Source: Candidatus Gastranaerophilales bacterium (GTDB lineage Bacteria > Cyanobacteriota > Vampirovibrionia > Gastranaerophilales > Gastranaerophilaceae). Taken from it: a DNA stretch of 64,000 bases. The notes under the pieces are model-generated. The model made no database searches. It had not been told where the DNA came from and saw nothing but the letters and a program-made list of their open reading frames with translations. Of this stretch, positions 35,753-43,527 are shown piece after piece; the first letter of the stretch is position 1, and each line of letters opens with the position of its first letter. A program made the translations under genes and the position numbers. Location of the stretch: the NCBI GenBank assembly GCA_944325735.1, contig CALVBI010000001.1, forward strand, positions 372,001-436,000. Direction: 5' to 3'.

Positions 35753-35971
35753 ATGGGTAAAAATGTAGATTTAAAAAATAATTTTGGGAAAAAATTAGCA
35801 TATTTAAGAAAAAAGAAGAATCTTTCTCAAATACGCTTAGCAGAAATGATTGATTCAAATTTTAATTATATTAGTCAGATTGAATGTGGTAAAGCTAATA
35901 TTACTATGAATATGTTAATTTTATTATCAGATGCCTTAGATGTAGATGCAAAAGAATTATTTGATTTTTGA
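35753..35971 (+). CDS. Small XRE-family HTH regulator
   Basis: A 72-residue single-domain Cro/CI-type regulator. The HTH spans about residues 10-65, with LAYLRKKKNLSQIRLAEMI and YISQIECGKANIT. There is no extra ligand domain. No Shine-Dalgarno is evident. It lies between a divergent LuxR-type gene and the downstream aldolase-like gene, 27 bases away, and may autoregulate through the palindrome upstream. Confidence 0.8.
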   Translation: MGKNVDLKNNFGKKLAYLRKKKNLSQIRLAEMIDSNFNYISQIECGKANITMNMLILLSDALDVDAKELFDF

Positions 35972-35998
35972 TTTTGTTTTTTGTGCTAATATTTGGTT

Positions 35999-36769
35999 AT
36001 GACTAAGATATTAGACTGTACCCTGCGTGATGGTGGGCATATAAATAAATGGAAGTTTTCAGATGAATGTATTATCAGTACTTTAAAAGCTGCTGAAAAA
36101 ACAGGAATTGAATATTTCGAAGCAGGTTATACTATTCCTGATTGTATTGAGAATTCAAGTATTAAACTTGTGATTATGGTAGATGCAAAAAATATTTGTC
36201 CTGTGAGTAAAAAAGCTGATTGTGTTAGATTGGCGTGTTATCCGCATCAAATACATGAATCAATAAAAGCAATTGAAGATTATAAAAATCAAGGTTTTGA
36301 GGTATTCTTGCACCTTATGACTGCTGATAAATTTGAAGATTATGAGCTTTTAAAAAATTGGAAAAATAAGGATATTTTGAATTCTATTTATTTTGCTGAC
36401 AGTTTTGGATCGTTTATGCCTAGTGATGTTGAGAGGATTTATAAAAAACTTCAAGACTGCGGGTTTGAAAAAATAAGTTTTCATGCTCATAACAATTTAC
36501 AGCTTGCTTTTACAAATACAATTAAAGCAATGGAACTTGGAGCTTATAGTGTAGATGCAACAGCTTTTGGAATGGGCAGAGGCGGTGGAAATCTTCCTAT
36601 CGAGCTTTTGTTGAAATATCTAGGCAAAGATTATTCTGAATATGTAAAACTTATCAAAGATTATTACCTTGATTTATATAATGACCACAAATGGGGTTAT
36701 AGTTATGAGGCATTAATCGGCGGATTAGAAAATATTCATCCGTCAAAGGTAAGTCAAGCAATCGTATGA
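35999..36769 (+). CDS. DRE-TIM (HMGL-like) aldolase-family enzyme
   Basis: This 256-residue TIM-barrel protein starts DCTLRDGG, the DRE signature with Arg-Asp for enolate chemistry, and later has FHAHNN, the divalent-metal HxH. It is shorter than HMG-CoA lyase or 2-isopropylmalate synthase and most resembles the barrel of 4-hydroxy-2-oxovalerate aldolase-like proteins. The reaction is unknown. I chose ATG 35999 over TTG 35993. A TAATAT box ends 6 bases upstream, so it may be leaderless. ClpB follows 51 bases downstream. Confidence 0.72.
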   Translation: MTKILDCTLRDGGHINKWKFSDECIISTLKAAEKTGIEYFEAGYTIPDCIENSSIKLVIMVDAKNICPVSKKADCVRLACYPHQIHESIKAIEDYKNQGFEVFLHLMTADKFEDYELLKNWKNKDILNSIYFADSFGSFMPSDVERIYKKLQDCGFEKISFHAHNNLQLAFTNTIKAMELGAYSVDATAFGMGRGGGNLPIELLLKYLGKDYSEYVKLIKDYYLDLYNDHKWGYSYEALIGGLENIHPSKVSQAIV

Positions 36770-36820
36770 TGGCATTTTATCTTTAAGCATTTATAATTTT
36801 TCTAAAAAGAGGAATTTAGA

Positions 36821-39430
36821 ATGCTTTTAACAGACCATGTCCAAGCGATTATTAAATCAGCAAAATCAATAGTTGTAGCCAGAAATTATCCTGAACTTGC
36901 ACCAGAGCATTTAATGCTTGCTTTAATGCTTGATCAAAACGATTTGCCAAAGATACTTTTGGAACGTGTAGGTGTTGATAATCCTGAAATTATTGACAGA
37001 CTTAACAATTACGTTTCAAAACGTGCGTATTTTGCAAGGGGAAAATTTTCTGATGTAAGATTTTCTGTTGAAACTATTCAGTTGATGAAAGTTGCTCAAG
37101 AAGAAGCTGAAAAACGTGGAGATGAACAGGTGAGCATTGAACATCTGTTTTTAGCATTATTTAGGGTTAATAACAGGACTTTGGATCATCTTTGGGAGCA
37201 ATCAGGTATTAACAGACTTGAACTTTATGAAAAGATGACCGAAGAAGTTAATAATATCGTAAATTTAGAAGAAACAGTTGATGAAAAATCTTCTCCTAAA
37301 ACTGAAAAAACAAATGAAAAAACTGAAAAAGAAAATGAAGCTTTGAAAAAATATACAACTGATTTAACAGAGCTTGCTAAAAATAACAAACTTGATCCAG
37401 TATTAGGCAGAGATGACGAAATTCGAAGAACTATCCAGATTTTAAACAGACGTTCTAAAAACAATCCTGTAATCATTGGTGAGCCTGGGGTTGGTAAAAC
37501 TGCTATTATTGAAGGTCTTGCCCAAAGAATAGTGTCAGGAGATGTTCCTGAAAGTTTAAGAAACGATAAAATTCTAGCACTGGATTTGGGTGCTTTGCTT
37601 GCAGGTGCTTCATATCGAGGTGAATTTGAAGAACGTTTGAAATCCGTACTTAAAGCTATTGAAGAAAAATCAGATGATTTAATGCTTTTTATAGATGAAA
37701 TTCATACAATTATGGGAGCAGGGTCTTCTGAGGGTTCTGCTGATGCCGGTAATCTTTTGAAACCAATGCTTGCAAGAGGCGGAATTAGAGTAATCGGTGC
37801 GACTACAACTGATGAATACCGTCAATATATTGAAAAAGACAAAGCTATGGAACGTCGTTTTCAGCCTGTAATGGCAGATGAGCCATCTGTTGATACAACA
37901 ATAAGTATTTTAAGAGGTCTAAAAGATAAATATGAAGGTTATCATAGTGTAAAAATTATGGATTCTGCAATTGTTGCAGCCGTAAAATTATCTCACAGAT
38001 ATATTTCTGACAGATCTCTGCCTGATAAAGCGATTGACTTATTAGATGAAGCGGCATCAGCTTTGAGAATTGAAATTGACACTATGCCTGAAGAAATTGA
38101 TGTATTTATCAGAGATAAAATTCAATTAGAAATGAATAAAAAGGCTTTGGAAAAAGACGGTACTGAAGAAGCTTTGAAAAAAGTGGAAAAAATTAATAAA
38201 AAAATCACTGATTTGGATTCTAAAATTGAGAAATTAAAAGAACAGTGGTTAAAAGAGAAAAAAGTCATAGATTCCTCTGCAGCTGTAAAACGTAATATAG
38301 AAAAGTTGAAAGCTCAAATTGAATTAAACAAGAAAAATCCTTCAATGGCTGCATCTTTAGAGGTTCAGTACAGTCAAATGCTTGATATGGAAAGCAAGTT
38401 AAAAGCTATTCAAGCTCAATCAGGTAAAAAAAGATTGTTAAAAGAAGAAGTTGATGAAGATGATATTGCCACAATTGTTGCAAAATGGACAGGAATTCCG
38501 GTTAATCGATTAATGGAAGACGAAGCTAAAAAGTTAATCGGTATGGAAGATGTTATGCACAAAAGAGTTGTAGGACAAGATGAAGCTGTTAAAAAGATTG
38601 CAAATGCAATTCGACTTTCCCGTTCAGGTCTGAGAGATCCTAAACGACCTATTGGAACCTTCCTTTTCTTAGGCCCTACAGGGGTTGGTAAGACTGAACT
38701 TGGAAAAACTTTAGCTTATACATTATTTAATGATGAAAATGCTCTTATAAGAATTGATATGTCAGAGTTTATGGAAAAGGCTGCAATATCTCGTTTAGTC
38801 GGTGCAACTGCAGGGTATGTCGGGTATGAAGACGGCGGACAATTAACTGAAGCTGTCAGACGTAAGCCATATTCAGTTGTGCTTTTTGATGAGGTTGAAA
38901 AGGCTCACCCTGATGTATTTAACATTATGCTCCAAATGTTTGATGACGGTCGTTTGACTGACGGGCAAGGCAGATTAATTGATTTTAAAAATACGGTTAT
39001 CATTATGACAAGTAATCTTGGAAGTGATGTTATTTTGGATGAAAATCTTTCAGAAGATAAGAAAAAAGAAGAACTTAATCATGCTTTGAAAGAAAAATTT
39101 AAACCTGAATTTTTAAATCGTATTGATGAAATTATTATGTTCAAAGCTCTAACTCTTAATGAATTGATGCAAATTGTGGATATCCAAACTGAATCCTTGA
39201 AAAAACGTTTGGCAGATCAGGATATTGAATTAGAGATTACAGAAGAAGCAAAACATTTTCTTGCAAATGAAGGTTATGAACCGTTATATGGTGCAAGACC
39301 TCTAAGACGTGTAATAAGACAGTTAGTTGAAATTCCGATGTCTATGTCAATTCTTGACGGTCAATTTGTTAAAGGTGATAAAATTAAAATTGACTGCAAG
39401 GATAATTCATTAGTTTTTGATAAGAAATAA
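36821..39430 (+). CDS. clpB: ClpB-type AAA+ disaggregase
   Basis: ClpB extracts and refolds aggregated proteins with DnaK. The 869-residue protein has a Clp N-domain (1-150) and two AAA+ modules with Walker A GEPGVGKT near residue 220 and GPTGVGKT near 618. Between them is a long Lys/Glu-rich coiled coil of about 120 residues, as expected for the ClpB middle domain; a ClpP-binding loop was not identified. GARPLRRVIRQLVE near the C-terminus is family typical. A Ser/Thr/Lys-rich linker follows the N-domain. An AGAGG Shine-Dalgarno is present. Confidence 0.9.
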   Translation: MLLTDHVQAIIKSAKSIVVARNYPELAPEHLMLALMLDQNDLPKILLERVGVDNPEIIDRLNNYVSKRAYFARGKFSDVRFSVETIQLMKVAQEEAEKRGDEQVSIEHLFLALFRVNNRTLDHLWEQSGINRLELYEKMTEEVNNIVNLEETVDEKSSPKTEKTNEKTEKENEALKKYTTDLTELAKNNKLDPVLGRDDEIRRTIQILNRRSKNNPVIIGEPGVGKTAIIEGLAQRIVSGDVPESLRNDKILALDLGALLAGASYRGEFEERLKSVLKAIEEKSDDLMLFIDEIHTIMGAGSSEGSADAGNLLKPMLARGGIRVIGATTTDEYRQYIEKDKAMERRFQPVMADEPSVDTTISILRGLKDKYEGYHSVKIMDSAIVAAVKLSHRYISDRSLPDKAIDLLDEAASALRIEIDTMPEEIDVFIRDKIQLEMNKKALEKDGTEEALKKVEKINKKITDLDSKIEKLKEQWLKEKKVIDSSAAVKRNIEKLKAQIELNKKNPSMAASLEVQYSQMLDMESKLKAIQAQSGKKRLLKEEVDEDDIATIVAKWTGIPVNRLMEDEAKKLIGMEDVMHKRVVGQDEAVKKIANAIRLSRSGLRDPKRPIGTFLFLGPTGVGKTELGKTLAYTLFNDENALIRIDMSEFMEKAAISRLVGATAGYVGYEDGGQLTEAVRRKPYSVVLFDEVEKAHPDVFNIMLQMFDDGRLTDGQGRLIDFKNTVIIMTSNLGSDVILDENLSEDKKKEELNHALKEKFKPEFLNRIDEIIMFKALTLNELMQIVDIQTESLKKRLADQDIELEITEEAKHFLANEGYEPLYGARPLRRVIRQLVEIPMSMSILDGQFVKGDKIKIDCKDNSLVFDKK

Positions 39431-39433
39431 CAA

Positions 39434-39463
39434 AAAGCCGGTAAAAAATCTTTTACCGGCTTT
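39434..39463 (+). terminator. Intrinsic terminator after clpB
   Basis: AAAGCCGGTAAAA pairs with TTTTACCGGCTTT across a short loop. T follows weakly on the plus strand; on the minus strand it would also serve the small gene at 39483. Confidence 0.75.
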
Positions 39464-39482
39464 ACATATCCATAATCATCAA

Positions 39483-39632
39483 CTATACTTTAGCTGCTTT
39501 GTCCGCAACTAAATCTTCTGTTTCTTCAATCTTTTTCATCACTTCATCAATTTGTTCACGTAAGTATTCCATGAACATACCAATTTCTTCTTTAAAACTG
39601 TATACACCAGGCCAACTTATGTAACCGTACAT
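39483..39632 (-). CDS. Small conserved-looking protein, 49 residues
   Basis: An open frame too short for usual gene calls starts at ATG 39632 with an excellent AAGGAG Shine-Dalgarno 7 bases upstream. It begins MYGYISWPGVYSFKEE and ends in a Glu/Lys-rich amphipathic helix (EYLREQIDEVMKKIEE, then LVADKAAKV). An intrinsic terminator follows the stop. No family recognised. The strong ribosome-binding site and clean ending support a real gene. Confidence 0.6.
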   Translation of the reverse strand: MYGYISWPGVYSFKEEIGMFMEYLREQIDEVMKKIEETEDLVADKAAKV

Positions 39633-39708
39633 TCTTAAATCTCCTTTTTGTCTAACCTATCAACATTTTTTGTATCGGTCATTTGTAGGAGAATCTTTAA
39701 TAAATTAA

Positions 39709-40095
39709 TTATTTATTTAATAATTTGTTACAATATTCATTTATGTCATTACATTTGTATTTAGGAATGTAGTCAACATTATAATTTTCAGCTATTTGGC
39801 GAATATTGCTTGTTGCAGAAATAATAATAATTTTGGTATTTTTGTATTCGTTAAAAAATTTAATTTGCTTGATGAACCATTCCCCTGCATAAAGCGGTAT
39901 AAAATCAGGTTCCATCTGCATATCAGTGAATATAAAATCATACGGTGAATCAATTGATAATGTTAGTTTTTCAACACCTTCTTTAGCTGAGAATGCTGTA
40001 TCAATTTCAACTTCGTCTTTAAAAATTTCTTCGACTGCACTTTTATGATATTCTACCCACTTATGTGAATCATCTACTATTAAAACTTTTTTCAT
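39709..40095 (-). CDS. Single-domain response regulator
   Basis: A 128-residue receiver domain: an acidic pair in IVDDSH (residues 7-8 and around), phospho-Asp in FIFTDMQM near residue 58, and a Ser/Thr then Lys (IISAT, PKYK) as switch residues. There is no output domain, so it probably acts by binding a partner. TATAAT (40107-40102) lies 6 bases before ATG and no Shine-Dalgarno is seen; the promoter overlaps the terminator of the upstream gene. No kinase is adjacent; a soluble one is at 42305. Confidence 0.85.
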   Translation of the reverse strand: MKKVLIVDDSHKWVEYHKSAVEEIFKDEVEIDTAFSAKEGVEKLTLSIDSPYDFIFTDMQMEPDFIPLYAGEWFIKQIKFFNEYKNTKIIIISATSNIRQIAENYNVDYIPKYKCNDINEYCNKLLNK

Positions 40096-40111
40096 ATAAA
40101 AATTATAGCAT

Positions 40112-40136
40112 AAAAGCCTTACTTGGTAAGGCTTTT
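40112..40136 (-). terminator. Intrinsic terminator between two minus-strand genes
   Basis: AAAAGCCTTAC (40112-40122) pairs with GTAAGGCTTTT (40126-40136). It ends the upstream minus-strand gene at 40169 and overlaps the -35 region of the response regulator. Confidence 0.7.
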
Positions 40137-40168
40137 ATATTTGTTATTAAAATATTCGGCTTTTATTA

Positions 40169-40705
40169 TTAGTCATCAAACGGAACTGTAATTATATAAT
40201 TATTTCCGTCACGTACTTTTGTAATATTATTTGTATCTATTTTTTCACCAAAAGCGAAAGCTTGGGAGTATTTCATAATTTCTTGTTTATGATGCATATT
40301 TTTTTCGCCTGCTGCGTTGATAATAATTGTGTTACCATCAGCTTTTACTTCTACATTTTTTTCATCATTATCAAATGGTCTTAAATCAATAATGATTTTA
40401 TATGCATCATCCATTTTTTCTACATGAACAAATTGAGCAACATGTCTTTCCATTCTGTATTGACGTTGCATTTCTTTTCTTGCCATTCTGTCAAATCGGT
40501 GTTCTTGCTGCATTAGAGCTCTATCCATTTTTTGCATTTGCATTAAAGGATCCATCATTCTTTTAAAGTGCCAATCTGCTACAACATAAAATGCTGCGTA
40601 TGCTCCTAAAAATACAAGAAGTCCGATTAATACATGTTTAAGTGCGGGATGTTTGCATAGAAAGCAATCATCGAATTCTTCATGTTTGTAATTATTATCT
40701 TCCAT
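40169..40705 (-). CDS. Membrane-anchored Hsp20-like protein
   Basis: The 178-residue protein has one membrane helix (about 25-45, HVLIGLLVFLGAYAAFYVVA). A Met/Arg-rich coiled segment follows (MMDPLMQMQKMDRALMQQEH). The C-terminal domain (about 95-178) has the strand order of an alpha-crystallin domain (YKIIIDLRPF, NVEVKADGNTIIINA, and YIITVPF). The Cys pair FLCKH near the N-terminus is odd. A periplasmic or membrane-proximal chaperone role is inferred. AAAGGAG precedes ATG. Confidence 0.6.
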   Translation of the reverse strand: MEDNNYKHEEFDDCFLCKHPALKHVLIGLLVFLGAYAAFYVVADWHFKRMMDPLMQMQKMDRALMQQEHRFDRMARKEMQRQYRMERHVAQFVHVEKMDDAYKIIIDLRPFDNDEKNVEVKADGNTIIINAAGEKNMHHKQEIMKYSQAFAFGEKIDTNNITKVRDGNNYIITVPFDD

Positions 40706-40845
40706 AAAAAACTCCTTTCGTTTTCTTAAGTATAAGTATAGAAAATATTTTGTAAATGTCCATTACTCTCTTGGTCTAATACTATTGAAAAAAAGGTTTA
40801 CATATGTTATTATGTGAATGAGTGTGAAGTTAAGGGGGTTAATTT

Positions 40846-41034
40846 ATGGCTAAAATTTTAGTGACAATGCCCGATGAGTTTTTACATAAGATTGATGGTT
40901 TCGCATCTAATGAGCAAAGAACTAGAAGTGAATTGATTCGTGAAGCTTTGAGATCATATATGCGTAAATCTTACATCAGAAATACTCAAAAAGCTGATGA
41001 TAATGCAAAGATTCTTGAAAATATGTTAGGTTAA
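40846..41034 (+). CDS. Ribbon-helix-helix DNA-binding protein
   Basis: A 62-residue CopG/Arc-type protein: KILVTMPDEFLHKIDGFA as the beta strand and first helix, then RTRSELIREALRSYMRK as the second helix. The length and pattern are like antitoxins or plasmid copy-number regulators, but no toxin neighbour is seen. AAGGGGG precedes the ATG. The gene ends overlapping the convergent response regulator by 4 bases. Confidence 0.8.
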   Translation: MAKILVTMPDEFLHKIDGFASNEQRTRSELIREALRSYMRKSYIRNTQKADDNAKILENMLG

Positions 41035-42317
41035 TTATTTAACAATTTTTCTATCCATTTTATAAGATTTGGTATTTCATAAGGTTTTGGAATATACAAG
41101 TCTGCTCCGGCATTTAGGATTAACTCTTTATCATGGTAGATTGATGTCATTATAATTTTTGTTTTGTCAAAATTATGGTCTTGTCTTAGTTTTTTACAAA
41201 TTTCCACACCTTTTAAAGAATCAATATTCCCTGCATCAAGAATTATTAGTGCAGGTATAGTATCTATTGATGTGTCATAGCTGTTTGATACCGTAACTTC
41301 ATATCCTTGCAGGTCTAAAATTGTATTTAAAAGTAATGTCATTGCTCCGTCATTTTCGATAATGATTACTTTATTATTTACTTCGTTATTTATAGAATTT
41401 TCTGCACTTATGCAGGGTCTTTCTATTAAATAATTTGATTTTGCAGGCATGTCCGCAAGTTTGTGAATATGTATAAGTGAACTCATTAACATATTTGAAT
41501 CTTTGTATTGAACGAATTCGTTTGTGATAATTCCAATTGTTGTATGCACAAAATTAGACCTTCTTCCAGCAATTTCATCTCCTCTCATAAGCATGAAGCC
41601 TCGTTTATTATCTTGTGGAGAATAAAATTTTGATGCAACTGAATCAAATGCAAAAGTTAGGAAATTTGCAATTTTTTCAGCTTTCAGCCCATCTGTAATT
41701 ATTAAAAATTCGTTTTCTGAAATTGTACCCAGATAGTCATTTTCAGATAATGCTGATCTGATGATGGCACAGTAAGTTTGGATTAATTTGTCAGATGCAA
41801 GTTCTGTGTATGTTTCTTTGTAATTTTTGAAGTTTTCAATGCTTACGAGCATTGCAGCCCAAAATGTATTTTCTGATACAATTCTTTTTAGAGCTCTTTT
41901 TGAATAGTTTTTCCCTGGTAGAAACTTTTTCGGATCCATATTTGATTCAAGTTCACGTCTTAGGTGAGCTTTTATTCTCATTATAAATTCTTCAGGGTTC
42001 ACAGGCTCTGAAATAAAGTCATCTGCACCGTTTTCCAGAACTGCAAGTTTGTCTTCAAGCTCTGCTGATTTAGATGTTGCAATTATAATTGGTCGCATAT
42101 TATAGGTTAATGCTCTGATTTTTTTGCAATAATCAGATAAATCACTGTCAATACTGTCTGAAATGATTATTAAATCAGGTTCTTTATCCTGAATTAATTT
42201 CATTGCCGAAATCAGGTTTTTTGAAATAATTACCTTGTTTGTTTTGCTATCAAGTAATTTTTTGTATTTAGTTGATAATTCTTTTCTTTTGTCGATTATT
42301 AATGTTACTGACTGCAT
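41031..42317 (-). CDS. REC - degenerate GGDEF - REC response regulator
   Basis: A 428-residue three-domain signalling protein. The first receiver (1-120) has Asp in LIIISDSID but the usual KP is EP (ISEPVNPEE). The middle (about 145-300) is shaped like a GGDEF domain, with SENEF in place of GGDEF, so diguanylate cyclase activity is unlikely. The last receiver (about 315-428) keeps LIILDAGN and IPKPYE, hence a likely phosphorylation site. It overlaps the upstream histidine kinase by 13 bases, which suggests a cognate pair and coupled translation. Confidence 0.8.
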   Translation of the reverse strand: MQSVTLIIDKRKELSTKYKKLLDSKTNKVIISKNLISAMKLIQDKEPDLIIISDSIDSDLSDYCKKIRALTYNMRPIIIATSKSAELEDKLAVLENGADDFISEPVNPEEFIMRIKAHLRRELESNMDPKKFLPGKNYSKRALKRIVSENTFWAAMLVSIENFKNYKETYTELASDKLIQTYCAIIRSALSENDYLGTISENEFLIITDGLKAEKIANFLTFAFDSVASKFYSPQDNKRGFMLMRGDEIAGRRSNFVHTTIGIITNEFVQYKDSNMLMSSLIHIHKLADMPAKSNYLIERPCISAENSINNEVNNKVIIIENDGAMTLLLNTILDLQGYEVTVSNSYDTSIDTIPALIILDAGNIDSLKGVEICKKLRQDHNFDKTKIIMTSIYHDKELILNAGADLYIPKPYEIPNLIKWIEKLLNN

Positions 42318-43024
42318 TTTTCCCTCGCTTGACGTTCAATGTTTGCTGCGGGTAAATTTACTTCAAAAGTTGTTTGATGATTTTCTGATTGAACAGAAAT
42401 TTGTCCTTGCATTTTTTCGACTAAATTTTTAGTTATATACAGTCCAAGTCCGCTTCCTTGAACTTTTCTTGTAAGAGGATTATCAATCCTTGAAAATTTT
42501 GTGAATATTTTTTCATAGTCTTCTTTTGGAATTTCTATTCCTTGATTTGTAACTTTGATTGAGACCATATCTTTATTGATATTAGCTTTTACTGTAATTG
42601 TTGTGTTGTCATCTCCGTATTTTGCTGCATTTTCAATTAGATTTGTCATTATTTGTTGAAATTTATCTTTGTCAGCTAAGATTGCAGGAGTTGTATTTGG
42701 GATTTCAATGTTGATTTTTTTATCTTTGTACTGATTTTTTACAATTGAACTAATCATTTCAATTACAGGTTTGATTTGAATTTCTTTATAAATTAAATTC
42801 TCTTTTGAATTTTGCAATTTTGTAACTGAGAGCATGTTTTCAACAAGATTAATTAATCTGTTTGATTGCTCAACTATGATATTTAAGAATTTTTTTTTAC
42901 TTTCATCATCAAGTTTATCCCAAGATGCAAGCATAGTTTGAGAAAACCCTCTAATTGATGTCAGCGGAGTCCTTAGTTCATGACTTACTGTTGATATAAA
43001 ATCTTCATAATCTTTGTCGTTCAT
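42305..43024 (-). CDS. Soluble histidine kinase without sensor domain
   Basis: A 239-residue HisKA-HATPase protein. The H-box is VSHELRTPL with His15. The ATPase has NLIENAAKYG (N-box), NQGIEIPKE and GSGLGLYI. There is no membrane helix or input domain, so the signal must come from a partner. TATAAT (43036-43031) lies 6 bases before ATG, suggesting leaderless translation. It overlaps its likely partner at 41031 by 13 bases. Confidence 0.9.
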   Translation of the reverse strand: MNDKDYEDFISTVSHELRTPLTSIRGFSQTMLASWDKLDDESKKKFLNIIVEQSNRLINLVENMLSVTKLQNSKENLIYKEIQIKPVIEMISSIVKNQYKDKKINIEIPNTTPAILADKDKFQQIMTNLIENAAKYGDDNTTITVKANINKDMVSIKVTNQGIEIPKEDYEKIFTKFSRIDNPLTRKVQGSGLGLYITKNLVEKMQGQISVQSENHQTTFEVNLPAANIERQAREKCSQ

Positions 43025-43160
43025 ATTGTTATTATATCAAATTTTTTCAATTTTTATTAAAAATTAATTTATTTATAATAATTCATCTCCTCTATTTAGA
43101 TGAGATTTGAAAAAAATATGAAAGAATATAAGTTTGTTGTTCGTATAAAAAATTATTAGA

Positions 43161-43236
43161 TATGAAAAACGAAAGTTTTTCATACCTCCTCCCCAAGTCT
43201 GGTAGCCGTTCTTACTAAGAAGAATGGCTTTTTTTT
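43161..43236 (+). ncRNA. Predicted two-hairpin small RNA, Yfr1-like
   Basis: TATGAAAAAC (43161-43170), a GAAA loop and GTTTTTCATA (43175-43184) form a perfect 10-bp hairpin. An unpaired segment CCTCCTCCCCAAGTCTGGT (43185-43203) follows. The terminator hairpin is AGCCGTTCTT (43204-43213), loop ACTAAG, AAGAATGGCT, then T8. Yfr1 in cyanobacteria has the same plan, with an exposed ACUCCUCACAC that pairs with Shine-Dalgarno regions. CCUCCUCCCC here is complementary to GGAGG. The promoter is not clear. The RNA lies between the histidine kinase and the tandem repeats. Confidence 0.6.
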
Positions 43237-43276
43237 ATTTATAATCAATAGTTGTAAAGCAAATTAAATTATACGC

Positions 43277-43527
43277 TTATTTTAGTTAAGATAAAATAAG
43301 TCTTTGAATTAACTGTTTAAGCTGGTTAAGTGGCACGCTTTTCTTTAGTTAAGACAAAATAAGTATTTTGAATTCTCTGTTCGGCGGGTTAAGCGGCACG
43401 CTTTTCTTTAGTTAAGACAAAATAAGTGTTTTGAATTACCTGTTTGGCGGGTTAAGCGGCACGCTTTTCTTTAGTTAAGACAAAATAAGTGTTTTGAATT
43501 ACCTGTTTGGCTGGTTAAGCGGCACGC
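43277..43527. repeat. Tandem array of four 63-bp repeats
   Basis: Four direct repeats (62, 63, 63 and 63 bases) run from 43277 to 43527. The last starts TTTTCTTTAGTTAAGAC and every unit ends GGCACGC. Units 2 to 4 differ by only a few bases; unit 1 is more divergent. Each unit ends in the small hairpin AAGCGGCACGCTT (AAGTGG in unit 1). The array abuts the prs stop codon. It has no spacers, so it is not a CRISPR. Confidence 0.9.

Noticed and set aside
43277-43527. CRISPR array
   Set aside because: The units are contiguous 63-bp direct repeats without unique spacers, and no cas genes are near.
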